A program made the translations under genes and the position numbers. This document shows positions 17,966-26,576 of a stretch of DNA of 45,985 nt, piece by piece. Within the stretch, counting starts at the first letter, position 1. Each line of letters opens with the position of its first letter. Location of the stretch: NCBI GenBank assembly GCA_014801865.1, contig JAAVDH010000042.1, forward strand, positions 1 through 45,985, read 5' to 3'. Under the pieces are notes generated by a model. It saw nothing but the letters and a program-made list of their open reading frames with translations, did no database searches and was not told where the DNA came from. The DNA comes from Bacteroides sp. Lineage in GTDB: Bacteria > Bacteroidota > Bacteroidia > Bacteroidales > Muribaculaceae.

Positions 17966-18433
17966 TTATATCGTGGGCTGCGGTTCCCTGAACTTGACTT
18001 TGAACCTGCTTGCGTGCACACCCTCCTTCCACAGGTAGGTGAGAGGTTTATACGCGGGGCTATCGACATAAAAGACGCGCATGGTAAGATCCAGTTCCGG
18101 AAAGCGTATGTTCAGCCAACCATTTACCCCTTGTTTGAGAAAGGAGATGAATTGGCGGTACTTGGTCAGCCATCCACCCCTGCTCTCCGCGAACAGTGCG
18201 AAATGGAGCGTCACATCCCTCTCCTCGTTCTTTACTTCGAGTTCAGAGGAATACTTGCTCCCATTATGTTCCCGGATATTGACAGCGACATGGGACTTGA
18301 CCCTGGACGGTGTCATTATGGCTGTAAGATTTTCCCGACCATTTTTCTTCTCTTCCGTAAGAAAGGCACCGAATTCTGTCCATATATCCACGCCATTTAT
18401 GATGACGAGGTTTTTCAGTACATCTTTATCCAT
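17966..18433 (-). CDS. distal tail protein-like
   Basis: A 155-residue protein placed between the tape measure and the tail fibre genes, the standard position of the distal tail (Dit) protein, which joins tail tube to tip. The sequence is beta-rich with many aromatic residues and a conserved-looking C-terminal SRFKVKFREP strand. No catalytic motif is visible. The stop lies 23 bases before the fibre gene start. Assignment is by synteny and fold impression. Confidence 0.6.
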   Translation of the reverse strand: MDKDVLKNLVIINGVDIWTEFGAFLTEEKKNGRENLTAIMTPSRVKSHVAVNIREHNGSKYSSELEVKNEERDVTLHFALFAESRGGWLTKYRQFISFLKQGVNGWLNIRFPELDLTMRVFYVDSPAYKPLTYLWKEGVHASRFKVKFREPQPTI

Positions 18434-18434
18434 A

Positions 18435-21400
18435 TTATCGGGTTTTTATTCCGTCACGAATGATCTTCTTGATTTCCTCTTTAACTTCATCGAGAGTGTC
18501 AGCTGTGCGTCCGGTATTCTCCTCGATTCGTTGGAGTGTGTCAGAGGCTCGTCCCCACCGCTCGGTAACATCCTCCATTTTCTCATCAATGGATGTCACG
18601 TGCATCTGAACGCTGACAAAGAGTCCTTCAAGTTTAGTCCCCTGATCCTGACTCATGGCATTGAAACTACCTGCCTTGCCCGATTGACTTGAACCGCTCT
18701 TTTCCGGATCATATCCAACTACATCAGCTATGGCATCACGTTCCGCAATTGCTCCATCGACAATCTTCTTGTAGGTGCTGCGGAGAGCAGTAAGTTCCGC
18801 GTCATCGAGTTTGCCGTCATCAGCCATTGCGTCCGCGAGACTGTTATACCAATCCTTAAGCATGTCTGAATATTTCTCACTCATCAGGCTCTCAACAATG
18901 GTGCCGAAGAGCATCTCATCGAGATTCTCACCGAATGACTCAGCGTCCGACTCCATGTCAAGCAACTGACTCTTGAAGTTGTCTCGGAGAGTGTTGAATG
19001 ACATTCCGGTCAGTTTCTCCCGGAGCGCGTCCTGTAGTTCCTCAATCTGACGGTAATAATCGATGTAATCATCCATATATTGGGCAGCGTCCTTATAGCC
19101 GTCATCTGCAAGGCTCTTAATCTTCGAGTAAAGGTCATTCGCTTCATTGAATACCTTGGCCATATCCTCGCTTGAAAGACCGAAGAAGGCACCTGCACTG
19201 CGAATATTCTTTCCGGTAATGGCACTGATGCGATCCCAATCAGCAGAAGACATCCCTTTATCGATTTTATAATTTGATGAATGATGGCCACCGATACCAA
19301 GAAAACCATTGCTATACGCTCCGGCACTTCTCTGCATCATCTCCTGAGTATTGTCCCTTGACTGCTCCAGCAATGCCTTCTGCCGGTTATAGACCTCTTC
19401 TGCATCTGCCACCGAACCCTCTTCCAATTTCTCTGCAAGGTTATCGATGGCTTTTTGCAGATCTTTATTGGAGGTTGTCAGATACTCTATATCCTTTCCA
19501 AGATCCTTATCACTATCACCGCTTCCAAACCATGAAGAGAAACCTCCCCAAGTGATGGCATCAAAAATCTTTCCTACACCACTCAGAATACTTTCACCGA
19601 GAGTCACGAAAAGATCCCCGGACAGAACATCGTCAAGAATACCGCTGACAGCATTGAATACAGCATCAAGTACCCCCCCAATCACCACGCTCAGGCCATC
19701 CTTGAAGATATCGATGATACTTGCAATCCACCCAATGATGGGAACATCTTCAAGAGCATCTGCAATCTTGCCAAAGGCGTTGCCGAGCTTGCCTCCCATC
19801 TTTTCAGCTCCCTTGCCGAGCGAAATAAGGCCGTTGTATGCGCCGGAGAGACTTCCAGATGCGAGTTTCTGAAGTCCATCAACTACTCCGTCCATCGCAG
19901 CCTTCAGTCCGGTTGCGGTATTTGGCACAGCTCTCTGAGCAGTCTCGGCAGTAGTCTGAAGGGTCTCGACATTCTTGGCTGCTGCCGTCTCGTTTTGCTG
20001 TGCAGTGACTAAAGCTTTCTCTGCGGCCTCCTGTTCAGCCTCGGTTCCCTCCGCCTGTGCGATAATGTAAGCTCTCTGAGCAGCCTGTAATTCTCCGAAG
20101 CATCGAGCGTATTCAGCCTGACCATCTTTGAGGTCTGCCATAGCCTTTTGATAGACATTGATTTCCTGTCCGAGACGCTTGAAGCTGAGATTATCGGCAC
20201 CACCGATATTACGTTCCATTTCCCGGATTGCATCAATGAGAGCTTTCTGACTCGCTTGATCAGAGTTTTTGAATTCATCAGTCTGTACATAAGCCTTGGC
20301 ATCGGCCAATACAGGCTCAATGACTTTGGTGAACATTCCGCCAAATTCCCAGAATACAACACTCCAATCAATATCTGATCTTAACTCCTGCGCTTTAATA
20401 CCGGCAAGAAGACTGTCTCGTTCAGAACTGAGGGATAACCTCTCAGCTTCGCTTCCGGCTTTACGAATCTTCTCAGCGTATTCTGCGGCTATGGCAAGTT
20501 TCTGCTGTTGGAATGTGCCATATTGACGCAGATGTTCCTGCATCAAAGTAAACTCTCCCTGATAAGCCTCGGCAATAGCTTTCTGACGTTTGGCATCATT
20601 CAATTCCTGTGCGTAATCAATCGCCTGTTGCTGTTCCTCCGACAGACTCTTGGAATGTCCTGCCTTAACGTTATCAGCCTCCCAATCACTTTTTTGTTTG
20701 TCGAGAGCATTCTTCCGGGACTGATATTCGTCCTCAATCTGCATCAGCTTTTTCTGTAATCCATCATCCATAGCCTCTGTCTCGGCCTCACTGTTGGCTT
20801 GCTGCAGGGCGACAAGTTCCTGTCCGAGCTTACGTTCCATCTCAAGGCGACGTGCGGCCTCACGCTCGGCCTTTTCTCGCTCCCTCTGAGCCTTCTGACG
20901 AGTACGCTCGGCAGCCTGAGCATCCTTGTCGGTGCCGGGTTTTACCTTGTCATATTCTTTTTTTGCGGCATCGGCTGCATCCTTCAGTTCCTTTGCCTTT
21001 TTTTCAAAATCTTCTTGAGATAGGGAATTCTTGGTATTCTTTAAAAAATCATTGTATGCCTTCAGAGCGTCCTGATATTTCTTTTTGGCCGAAGCTGCCC
21101 AGTCTGCAGAACTGTTGGTTGGTTTATTCCTGCGGTTCTGCTCCGATTTAAGTTTGTTCAACTGATATTGCAGCTCATCCTTGGAATAGGTGCCGTTCAG
21201 TTGAGAGGTACTCTGTGTTATGGAACCATACTTCTTCTCCTCAAGAGCCATCTTCGCAAGAAGATCTTGCCGACGCTTGATTTCCTTCTCAAGAGTGGCA
21301 TTGCTAACTCCTGTGAGATTTTCGAAGTATGAATTGACTTGTTCTTTCCTTACTTTGGTCTGTAAAGTTTTCTGTTTGCCTTGAAGAATTTTCAACTCAT

Positions 21401-22868
21401 CCTTTTCTTTATTGCTCAAGCCCCCGACCCGACGCAATTTACCAAAACGTAGTTCCGTTCTCTCAGTAGCTGCCTTTGCCTCTAATTCTGCGATACGCTT
21501 ATCTACTGCCGCCAATTCGTTCTGAGGTTTAGTGATGGACTTCTGGCCATCGAGGGCTGCAATCTCCTCCTTGATTTGCTTAATGTTTTTCAGCTTCTCA
21601 TATTCGGTGTCATACTTTGCGAATATATCCGGATATTTCATCTCAAGTTTATTGAGTGCCTCCCGGCGTGTGTCGGTAGAGAGAGACTCATCCCCGGCAA
21701 TGGAGCATAGCTCCTCAATTTTACGGCGATGTTCCTCCTCAGCTTCAATGACCTTGTCCTTCTGCTTCTGATAATCTTCCTCTGCCTCTTTAAGACGCTC
21801 GGTCTCGGTCTTTACGGAGAGAAGCGCGACCGCCACACCTGCAAGAAGGGTGGCGATAAGAACGTATGGATTGGCGAGCATAGTAGCATTAAGCATCTTC
21901 TGTGCTTTCTCCACCAAAAGAAGCCAATTGTAATGAAGAGCCTCTGCTGCAGTTGCCCATCCTTTCATTGCCACCACAGCCATGATCGCAGTACGATACA
22001 CACCGTAAGTGCCGACAAGACCGAGAAGTATGCGACCGAAACGCTCATAGTTCTCTATCATGTAGGAGACTCCGCTGAGTGTCTTATTGATGATGCCTTC
22101 GGACTGTTGGCCGATTTCATTAAACATCATGAATATGGCATCCTCGATATTGGAGATCTGACCGGTGATGGTCTTTGACTGCTCCTCCATGAGACCTCCG
22201 AACTTACCACCTTCATCAGTGAGGCTCTCGATGACTTTCTGCACTTCCGGGAAGCCAACCTTGCCTGCTTCCACAAGATCCTTGACTTTGCTCTCAGCCA
22301 CACCGAACTGCTTAGCGAGTTCGGAGATCATGGGAATGCCTCGACCTGTGAACTGATTGAGGTCTTGTGTGTACAAACGTCCTTGCGCCATCGTGGTTCC
22401 ATACAGGTACACAAGATCGTTGAGAGGCACCGATAGACCTGAGGCAATGTCTCCGAGGCGTACAAGGGTTTCATTGACCTTTTCGGCTTCGAGACCGTAT
22501 GCAAGGAGCTGCTTCGCACCGTTAGCTACATCTTCGAGACCAAAAGGTGTAATGGCCGCTGTCCGGACGAGCTGTTGAAGCAATTCATCAGCCTTGGGTG
22601 CGCTTCCGAGCATTGTCCGGAATGCTACATCAAGCTGCTGCACTTCGCCCCTGACATTGGCTATCTTGGAGGCAAGTTCCTTCACTGCGAATGCACTGGC
22701 AAGTCTGCGGAAGGTCTTATCCATCGACTGAGTAGTACGATTCAATTCCTCCATATCCTTATTGGCCTTCTTGGTGTCACCACTTAGGCCGGACACGGTG
22801 TTTCTCGCACGGGAGATTCCCTGCGAGGCTCTGTCGTTTAGGAGTATTTCGATTCTTACCGGTTGCAT
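18435..22868 (-). CDS. tail tape measure protein
   Basis: This 1477-residue protein begins with the classic tape-measure domain (a QQLDVAFRTMLGS segment and GRGIPMISELAKQFGV), with membrane-active helices at about 275-300 and 330-350. Long Lys/Glu/Ala coiled-coil stretches follow (about 355-740), then a further hydrophobic Gly/Ile-rich region near 1080-1130. Length sets tail length: at about 0.15 nm per residue the tail would be roughly 220 nm. It starts eight bases after the frameshifted tail chaperone ends and stops one base before the Dit-like gene, in keeping with phage tail order. Confidence 0.92.
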   Translation of the reverse strand: MQPVRIEILLNDRASQGISRARNTVSGLSGDTKKANKDMEELNRTTQSMDKTFRRLASAFAVKELASKIANVRGEVQQLDVAFRTMLGSAPKADELLQQLVRTAAITPFGLEDVANGAKQLLAYGLEAEKVNETLVRLGDIASGLSVPLNDLVYLYGTTMAQGRLYTQDLNQFTGRGIPMISELAKQFGVAESKVKDLVEAGKVGFPEVQKVIESLTDEGGKFGGLMEEQSKTITGQISNIEDAIFMMFNEIGQQSEGIINKTLSGVSYMIENYERFGRILLGLVGTYGVYRTAIMAVVAMKGWATAAEALHYNWLLLVEKAQKMLNATMLANPYVLIATLLAGVAVALLSVKTETERLKEAEEDYQKQKDKVIEAEEEHRRKIEELCSIAGDESLSTDTRREALNKLEMKYPDIFAKYDTEYEKLKNIKQIKEEIAALDGQKSITKPQNELAAVDKRIAELEAKAATERTELRFGKLRRVGGLSNKEKDELKILQGKQKTLQTKVRKEQVNSYFENLTGVSNATLEKEIKRRQDLLAKMALEEKKYGSITQSTSQLNGTYSKDELQYQLNKLKSEQNRRNKPTNSSADWAASAKKKYQDALKAYNDFLKNTKNSLSQEDFEKKAKELKDAADAAKKEYDKVKPGTDKDAQAAERTRQKAQREREKAEREAARRLEMERKLGQELVALQQANSEAETEAMDDGLQKKLMQIEDEYQSRKNALDKQKSDWEADNVKAGHSKSLSEEQQQAIDYAQELNDAKRQKAIAEAYQGEFTLMQEHLRQYGTFQQQKLAIAAEYAEKIRKAGSEAERLSLSSERDSLLAGIKAQELRSDIDWSVVFWEFGGMFTKVIEPVLADAKAYVQTDEFKNSDQASQKALIDAIREMERNIGGADNLSFKRLGQEINVYQKAMADLKDGQAEYARCFGELQAAQRAYIIAQAEGTEAEQEAAEKALVTAQQNETAAAKNVETLQTTAETAQRAVPNTATGLKAAMDGVVDGLQKLASGSLSGAYNGLISLGKGAEKMGGKLGNAFGKIADALEDVPIIGWIASIIDIFKDGLSVVIGGVLDAVFNAVSGILDDVLSGDLFVTLGESILSGVGKIFDAITWGGFSSWFGSGDSDKDLGKDIEYLTTSNKDLQKAIDNLAEKLEEGSVADAEEVYNRQKALLEQSRDNTQEMMQRSAGAYSNGFLGIGGHHSSNYKIDKGMSSADWDRISAITGKNIRSAGAFFGLSSEDMAKVFNEANDLYSKIKSLADDGYKDAAQYMDDYIDYYRQIEELQDALREKLTGMSFNTLRDNFKSQLLDMESDAESFGENLDEMLFGTIVESLMSEKYSDMLKDWYNSLADAMADDGKLDDAELTALRSTYKKIVDGAIAERDAIADVVGYDPEKSGSSQSGKAGSFNAMSQDQGTKLEGLFVSVQMHVTSIDEKMEDVTERWGRASDTLQRIEENTGRTADTLDEVKEEIKKIIRDGIKTR

Positions 22869-22875
22869 TATTGGG

Positions 22876-23202
22876 TCATTTTGAGAGTTTACTTCGGAAA
22901 AATCCTACTATGTCGTTTGCCTGATCCTCTTCGCTGACAGCGGATGGCTTCCCACCTGTCCCTTTTGTCTTGCGCCGGACATAGCGCGGAGCATCGCTCA
23001 GCATCATGATCAGAGTCTGATAATTCACGCCGTTGAGTATATAGTCGATACTCCAACCGGTGGCATTAGCTACCTGCCATACAAACCCGAAGAGGCTATG
23101 GGAACCTTCATATTCGGTTCTTAACTCCCCTTCTTTTCTTGGCTCTTCCTCAGCTTCATCGGGTTCGCCCTCTCCGCTGATTTGATAATAGGTATAAAAG
23201 GG
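22876..23202 (-). CDS. tail chaperone extension read by -1 frameshift (GT-type)
   Basis: The -1 frame relative to the gene at 23121-23615 stays open from the slippery site to a TGA at 22876-22878. It has no usable ATG in its first 70 codons. It encodes an acidic linker (GEGEPDEAEEEP) and then a folded-looking domain (HSLFGFVWQVANATGW, DYILNG). Slippage at CCCTTTT would fuse it after F140 of the upstream product, giving a 246-residue protein. Paired short and frameshifted tail-assembly chaperones directly upstream of the tape measure gene are a conserved feature of long-tailed phages. Confidence 0.75.
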   Translation of the reverse strand, partial: PFYTYYQISGEGEPDEAEEEPRKEGELRTEYEGSHSLFGFVWQVANATGWSIDYILNGVNYQTLIMMLSDAPRYVRRKTKGTGGKPSAVSEEDQANDIVGFFRSKLSK

Positions 23203-23615
23203 TCTGTACCCATCAGCGAGACAAAACGTTTCATCACGCCGAGAAGATGATCATTGCTCATACCATTACAGACGAGCCAAGCGATGGGTCTGAGGAGGAA
23301 TTTCCGTGAGAATGGATTCCTGCAGATAGTGTATGCGATCATTCGGGAAATGGCCTTCCCATGTTTGGCAAGGAACTCCATCTGCTGCTTTTCTGTGAAC
23401 GTCCACATTTCATCGCTCGTGACCCCCATTTGCAAATAAGTCCGTGCGATAAGAATCTGTCCCGACAAGCACGGTCGTTTCATCGTGACCCTTAATTCCA
23501 ACGGCTCCTTCCGTAATGGAAGACGCAGACGTAATATGGGTACATCCACCCCTGCGTCAAGCAGGGCATCTGCGCCTTCCATTTGGATTCGCCTTACTGT
23601 TGCATCATCCATCAA
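23121..23615 (-). CDS. tail assembly chaperone (G-type, unshifted product)
   Basis: A 164-residue protein between tail tube and tape measure genes. Residues 1-140 appear structured; from 141 onward the zero frame is Lys/Arg-rich and looks like a by-product of the overlapping frame. It would coat the tape measure during tail assembly, together with the frameshifted form. The stop codon of the preceding tail-tube gene overlaps its start by four bases. Confidence 0.75.
   Translation of the reverse strand: MMDDATVRRIQMEGADALLDAGVDVPILRLRLPLRKEPLELRVTMKRPCLSGQILIARTYLQMGVTSDEMWTFTEKQQMEFLAKHGKAISRMIAYTICRNPFSRKFLLRPIAWLVCNGMSNDHLLGVMKRFVSLMGTDPFIPIIKSAERANPMKLRKSQEKKGS
23196..23202 (-). other. 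programmed -1 frameshift site C CCT TTT
   Basis: On the minus strand CCCTTTT lies in the zero frame as C CCT TTT, a canonical X XXY YYZ heptamer. Pro139 and Phe140 can re-pair as CCC and TTT after a -1 slip. The zero frame ends 25 codons later while the -1 frame continues for 106 codons. Confidence 0.7.
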
Positions 23616-24163
23616 GATTCGGTGGTTGTAGTTTCTTTAGGAAGGAGCCATCCCTTTGCGTCACTCCATTCCGTAGGCAGATTTGTTGTCTCGAATATAC
23701 CATAGGGAGGAGTATCAGGTACTGACGGCATCGCCACCTTCAATTCAACCTCGATCTTGGCGGTCTCTTTAAGGCTCAGTTTACCTCCGAGATCAGAGAG
23801 CAGCGTGGCATTAGGAATCAGGATTGACTGACCTGAAACCAAATCGATCTGCCAGGGTCCTTCAAGAACGAGAGCCGCGACGGGAGCAGTCCAGCCGTTA
23901 ACAGTGGTGGACTCCTTATGAAGGGTTCCCCCGAGAAGCTGCTGTAAATTCTCGAAGTTCAATTGTATCATGTCAAACTTGGGTGCGATTTTTCCATTTG
24001 ACTGAGGAATTACAAGTACCGGGGCTCCCGGAACCTGCTCGGCTTCTATCTCAGCCGACTCCGGCTTGGTGCCTCCCATGTCGAAGGAATCCTTTCCTAT
24101 ATATCCGACGGGGGATCCTTTATACTTGACGGCACCTACGCCGTACATGAAATCCTTGTTCAT
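23612..24163 (-). CDS. tail tube (major tail) protein-like
   Basis: A 183-residue protein starting at ATG 24163 (MNKDFMYGVGAVKYKG). The beta-rich middle (KFDMIQLNFENLQQLLGGTL and IEVELKVAMP) and the position just before the tail chaperones fit a major tail tube protein. Upstream codons in this frame overlap the spanin gene and are unlikely to be used. No sheath gene is next to it, which supports a non-contractile tail. Confidence 0.65.
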   Translation of the reverse strand: MNKDFMYGVGAVKYKGSPVGYIGKDSFDMGGTKPESAEIEAEQVPGAPVLVIPQSNGKIAPKFDMIQLNFENLQQLLGGTLHKESTTVNGWTAPVAALVLEGPWQIDLVSGQSILIPNATLLSDLGGKLSLKETAKIEVELKVAMPSVPDTPPYGIFETTNLPTEWSDAKGWLLPKETTTTES

Positions 24164-24741
24164 TGTTTCGGTCTTTTTGTGATTATGATGAAAATTCTTG
24201 TGAGTATTCCTGCAGCAAAACCCATCAAAAACGATATTATGAGTTTTACCCACAGGTTCGAAGACTGCTGCTTGGTTTCAGTCTGAACGCTGTCCTTGTA
24301 CTTCTCCAGCGCATCTCTTGTCTTATAGTACAGTTCTTCGTAATATTCCACCTCTCGCTGCATACTGTCGCAAGTGGCGGCTACATATAGGACCTCGCCT
24401 TTCTTCGCGACTGTGGCGGTCGCTTGGCCGCTGTGGTGGGTATATACAGCCTGACTCGGAAGTTTAAGGAGGCTGTCGACAGGGATTGCGATCTCCGCCT
24501 TGCTCGACGGCACCACTTCCTTTTGGATCGTTATTATTACGGACGCTGCCGTGTCGGAGGTCACTTTGATCTGCTCTGTCTGTATCTGCTCCATCTGAGT
24601 CTTTTTGGTTGTCGCGCAGCTTGCGCATGACAGGGCAGTCATCAGAATGAGGACAGTTGGAAGCAGACTCGACAGCCTTACGCAGTCGCTGCATCTCCCT
24701 CTTGGTAGAGGCCATCTCCCTCTTTGTGGCCTGTAGATCAT
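24160..24741 (-). CDS. lipoprotein with C-terminal membrane anchor, candidate unimolecular spanin
   Basis: A 193-residue protein (ATG at 24741; 24753 is also possible). It has a basic N-terminus, a hydrophobic signal core (LPTVLILMTALSC) and Cys residues typical of lipoprotein processing. A periplasmic helical part of about 125 residues follows, then a C-terminal membrane segment (KLIISFLMGFAAGILTRIFI) with basic residues after it. A lipid anchor at one end and an inner-membrane helix at the other is the design of u-spanins such as T1 gp11, which fuse inner and outer membranes at the end of lysis. It overlaps the upstream holin-like gene by nearly 280 bases in another frame, reminiscent of embedded Rz/Rz1, and follows the amidase. 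Confidence 0.65.
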   Translation of the reverse strand: MIYRPQRGRWPLPRGRCSDCVRLSSLLPTVLILMTALSCASCATTKKTQMEQIQTEQIKVTSDTAASVIITIQKEVVPSSKAEIAIPVDSLLKLPSQAVYTHHSGQATATVAKKGEVLYVAATCDSMQREVEYYEELYYKTRDALEKYKDSVQTETKQQSSNLWVKLIISFLMGFAAGILTRIFIIITKRPKQ

Positions 24742-25006
24742 CTCTGGTTGCATTGAGTTCCTCTTTTAAGGGTTTGACAATATTTTCCACAAGTATCCGG
24801 GTGGCGTTTTCAGTGTTGGTGATACGCACACCATCGGCATCCGCCTTGGCTTTCTCGGCATCTGCTTCAGCCTTCTTTGCCTCTGCCTGAGCTTGAGCAG
24901 CCTCAGCATTGGCCTTGCGGACAGCAGCCTTGAGAGTGATAATTCCTACAATAAGACCTATCAAGCCACCGCCAAGAAGTATGTTTAATATTTCACTGAA
25001 TGTCAT
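24464..25006 (-). CDS. holin-like membrane protein with coiled coil
   Basis: A 180-residue protein starting at MTFSEILNILLGGGLIG. It has one Gly-rich membrane helix at 2-26, an Ala/Glu/Lys coiled coil at about 30-115 and a Cys/His cluster (NCPHSDDCPVMRKL) near 118-131. The last 45 residues are polar and lie where the spanin gene is read in another frame, so they may carry little constraint. It follows the amidase by 26 bases. A holin or inner-membrane spanin component are both possible; the lysis cassette context is strong, the exact job is not. Confidence 0.65.
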   Translation of the reverse strand: MTFSEILNILLGGGLIGLIVGIITLKAAVRKANAEAAQAQAEAKKAEADAEKAKADADGVRITNTENATRILVENIVKPLKEELNATRDDLQATKREMASTKREMQRLRKAVESASNCPHSDDCPVMRKLRDNQKDSDGADTDRADQSDLRHGSVRNNNDPKGSGAVEQGGDRNPCRQPP

Positions 25007-25032
25007 CGCCACTCGGTTTTAGTTGGTGAGGT

Positions 25033-25500
25033 TTAGGCAGCTTGGTTGATGCCTATGGACTTGAGCCACTTCTGAACGTCGAAGCTCGGACATGCCTTCG
25101 CAGCGATTTCGTTATGCCCGATGATGCGAACCTTGGGGAATCGTCGGTGGAAGTCCTTGACGTAGGCGACAAGAGCCTTCTCCTGTGCCGCCGTCCGGGT
25201 ATCCTTCGGCTTGTTGGACTTATCACATCCACCGGCGTACACAATGTGTCGGCTGATGGAGTTATAGCCCTTGGCTCCATTGGTAATCTCCCACGGATCG
25301 ACATTGGCATCTTCGTTGTTATTCACGAGACGCTCGACTGTGCCATCGAGTCTGATAAGGTCAGTGTATCCAACCTGTTTCCACCCTCTACCTCCGGCAC
25401 TCACCGGGGAAGTGTGCCAACAGCGGATATCCTCCGGCGTTACATCACGTCCCTCCGGTGTGGCCGTGCAGTGGATCACGAGATACTTGAGCTGTGCCAT
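25033..25500 (-). CDS. N-acetylmuramoyl-L-alanine amidase (endolysin)
   Basis: A 155-residue Amidase_2/PGRP-type hydrolase. It opens with LVIHCTAT (zinc His10), has the typical GYTDLIRLDG strand, a second His in SRHIVYAGG and the ACPSFDV segment carrying the third ligand as Cys. The GHNEIAAKACPSFD ending is characteristic. It would cleave the peptide from MurNAc in host murein at lysis. No signal peptide is visible, so export through a holin is expected. It lies two bases downstream of the capsid gene stop and ahead of the membrane lysis genes. Confidence 0.9.
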   Translation of the reverse strand: MAQLKYLVIHCTATPEGRDVTPEDIRCWHTSPVSAGGRGWKQVGYTDLIRLDGTVERLVNNNEDANVDPWEITNGAKGYNSISRHIVYAGGCDKSNKPKDTRTAAQEKALVAYVKDFHRRFPKVRIIGHNEIAAKACPSFDVQKWLKSIGINQAA

Positions 25501-25502
25501 AA

Positions 25503-26561
25503 TTATCCTTGATAGCCACTCATCATGACCGCACCTGCATCCGCCTTCTTTGGCATGGCGATGAAGCGGTGTGTAAAGTTGACTTTGTTACGCTGATACT
25601 CCGGATCAGTCGATGCCTCGCTGAAATACATCTTGGTTGAGCCTGTAGCTTTGAATACTCTTTTGGTATAGAAAGCGAACGAACACTGAAATTCCCCGGC
25701 TTCCCCTTTATCTTCAAGACCTTTCTTCTCTCCGGAGGTTGAGTAATATGGATTCCCTCCATAGGTATAGATTTCAAATCCTCCAAGATTTCCTATCTTC
25801 CCGGTATTGCGGTCAATATTGAATTGCTCTCGGAAACTCTGATCTGCAAGAAGTAGGTCATTACAATGATCCGGACAAAGTACAAGACGGCGGTCTGTGA
25901 CCGGCACACCGAGCCTATCCAGCGCGGCCTTAAGTGAGACAAGATCTTTAACTGTGAGTCGGAGACGTCCTGTATCACCATCTACTTCTCCAGTTGTCTT
26001 CAATACAGGAGTCTTGTCTGTATGTTTCTGAGCGCAGAGGGCATGTGCCGCCTTGCGAAATTTAGCGTCATTAATCGCATTGCCATGACTCTCTTTCACA
26101 CGCTGCATCTTGTCGTAGGAGATGGCATATAGTTCATCATCTGTAATAGGGGTGACCTTAGTTGTGAATTTATCAAGCTTGATTGCAATATCTTTATCAT
26201 CCAGTGCCTGCAACGGGATCGGATAAGTAGTGTTGTTGATAATAACATCCGGGTCTACTCCTACATCTATCAGATGAATGGTATCGTTATCTACAATCGA
26301 ACTCTGATCTGACACGCCGTCAAGCCAAGAGCCGGTGAGGAATTCGCGGAGTCCTTTCACAAGTTCGCCTGTCCATATTTCGGTATATACACCGGCACGG
26401 AGTGCGCCTGCGGAAGCCGGAGTAAAGCTCATGACAGTGCCGACACATACCATGAAGATGGCTCCGGCAATAAGGGGAACGCCAAGCAGCGTTGCCAAGA
26501 TCACGCCCGTGATGATATTGAAAAGCAGGGCGGAGATTGTTTTGAATGCTGTTTTCATCAT
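25503..26561 (-). CDS. major capsid protein-like, with an N-terminal hydrophobic segment
   Basis: A 352-residue protein just downstream of the protease/scaffold gene and before the lysis genes, the slot of the major capsid protein. From about residue 55 it reads like a phage capsid (AGVYTEIWTGELVKGL, a long Lys-rich alpha segment, VTDRRLVLCPDHCNDLLL, NKVNFTHRFIAMPKK). Residues 5-48 are strongly hydrophobic and could form two membrane helices. That is odd for a capsid subunit; the region could be a propeptide removed by the neighbouring protease or a delivery segment. Identity as capsid rests on position and overall pattern. Confidence 0.7.
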   Translation of the reverse strand: MMKTAFKTISALLFNIITGVILATLLGVPLIAGAIFMVCVGTVMSFTPASAGALRAGVYTEIWTGELVKGLREFLTGSWLDGVSDQSSIVDNDTIHLIDVGVDPDVIINNTTYPIPLQALDDKDIAIKLDKFTTKVTPITDDELYAISYDKMQRVKESHGNAINDAKFRKAAHALCAQKHTDKTPVLKTTGEVDGDTGRLRLTVKDLVSLKAALDRLGVPVTDRRLVLCPDHCNDLLLADQSFREQFNIDRNTGKIGNLGGFEIYTYGGNPYYSTSGEKKGLEDKGEAGEFQCSFAFYTKRVFKATGSTKMYFSEASTDPEYQRNKVNFTHRFIAMPKKADAGAVMMSGYQG

Positions 26562-26576
26562 TATTGATATTTGGGT

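Noticed and set aside
18081..18692. Rightward frame across the Dit-like and tape measure genes
   Set aside because: Ser/Leu/Phe-rich antisense translation of two clear genes.
23121..23195. Zero-frame tail chaperone end as a true domain
   Set aside because: After codon 140 the zero frame is a Lys/Arg-rich run while the -1 frame reads as protein; more likely only a short tail.
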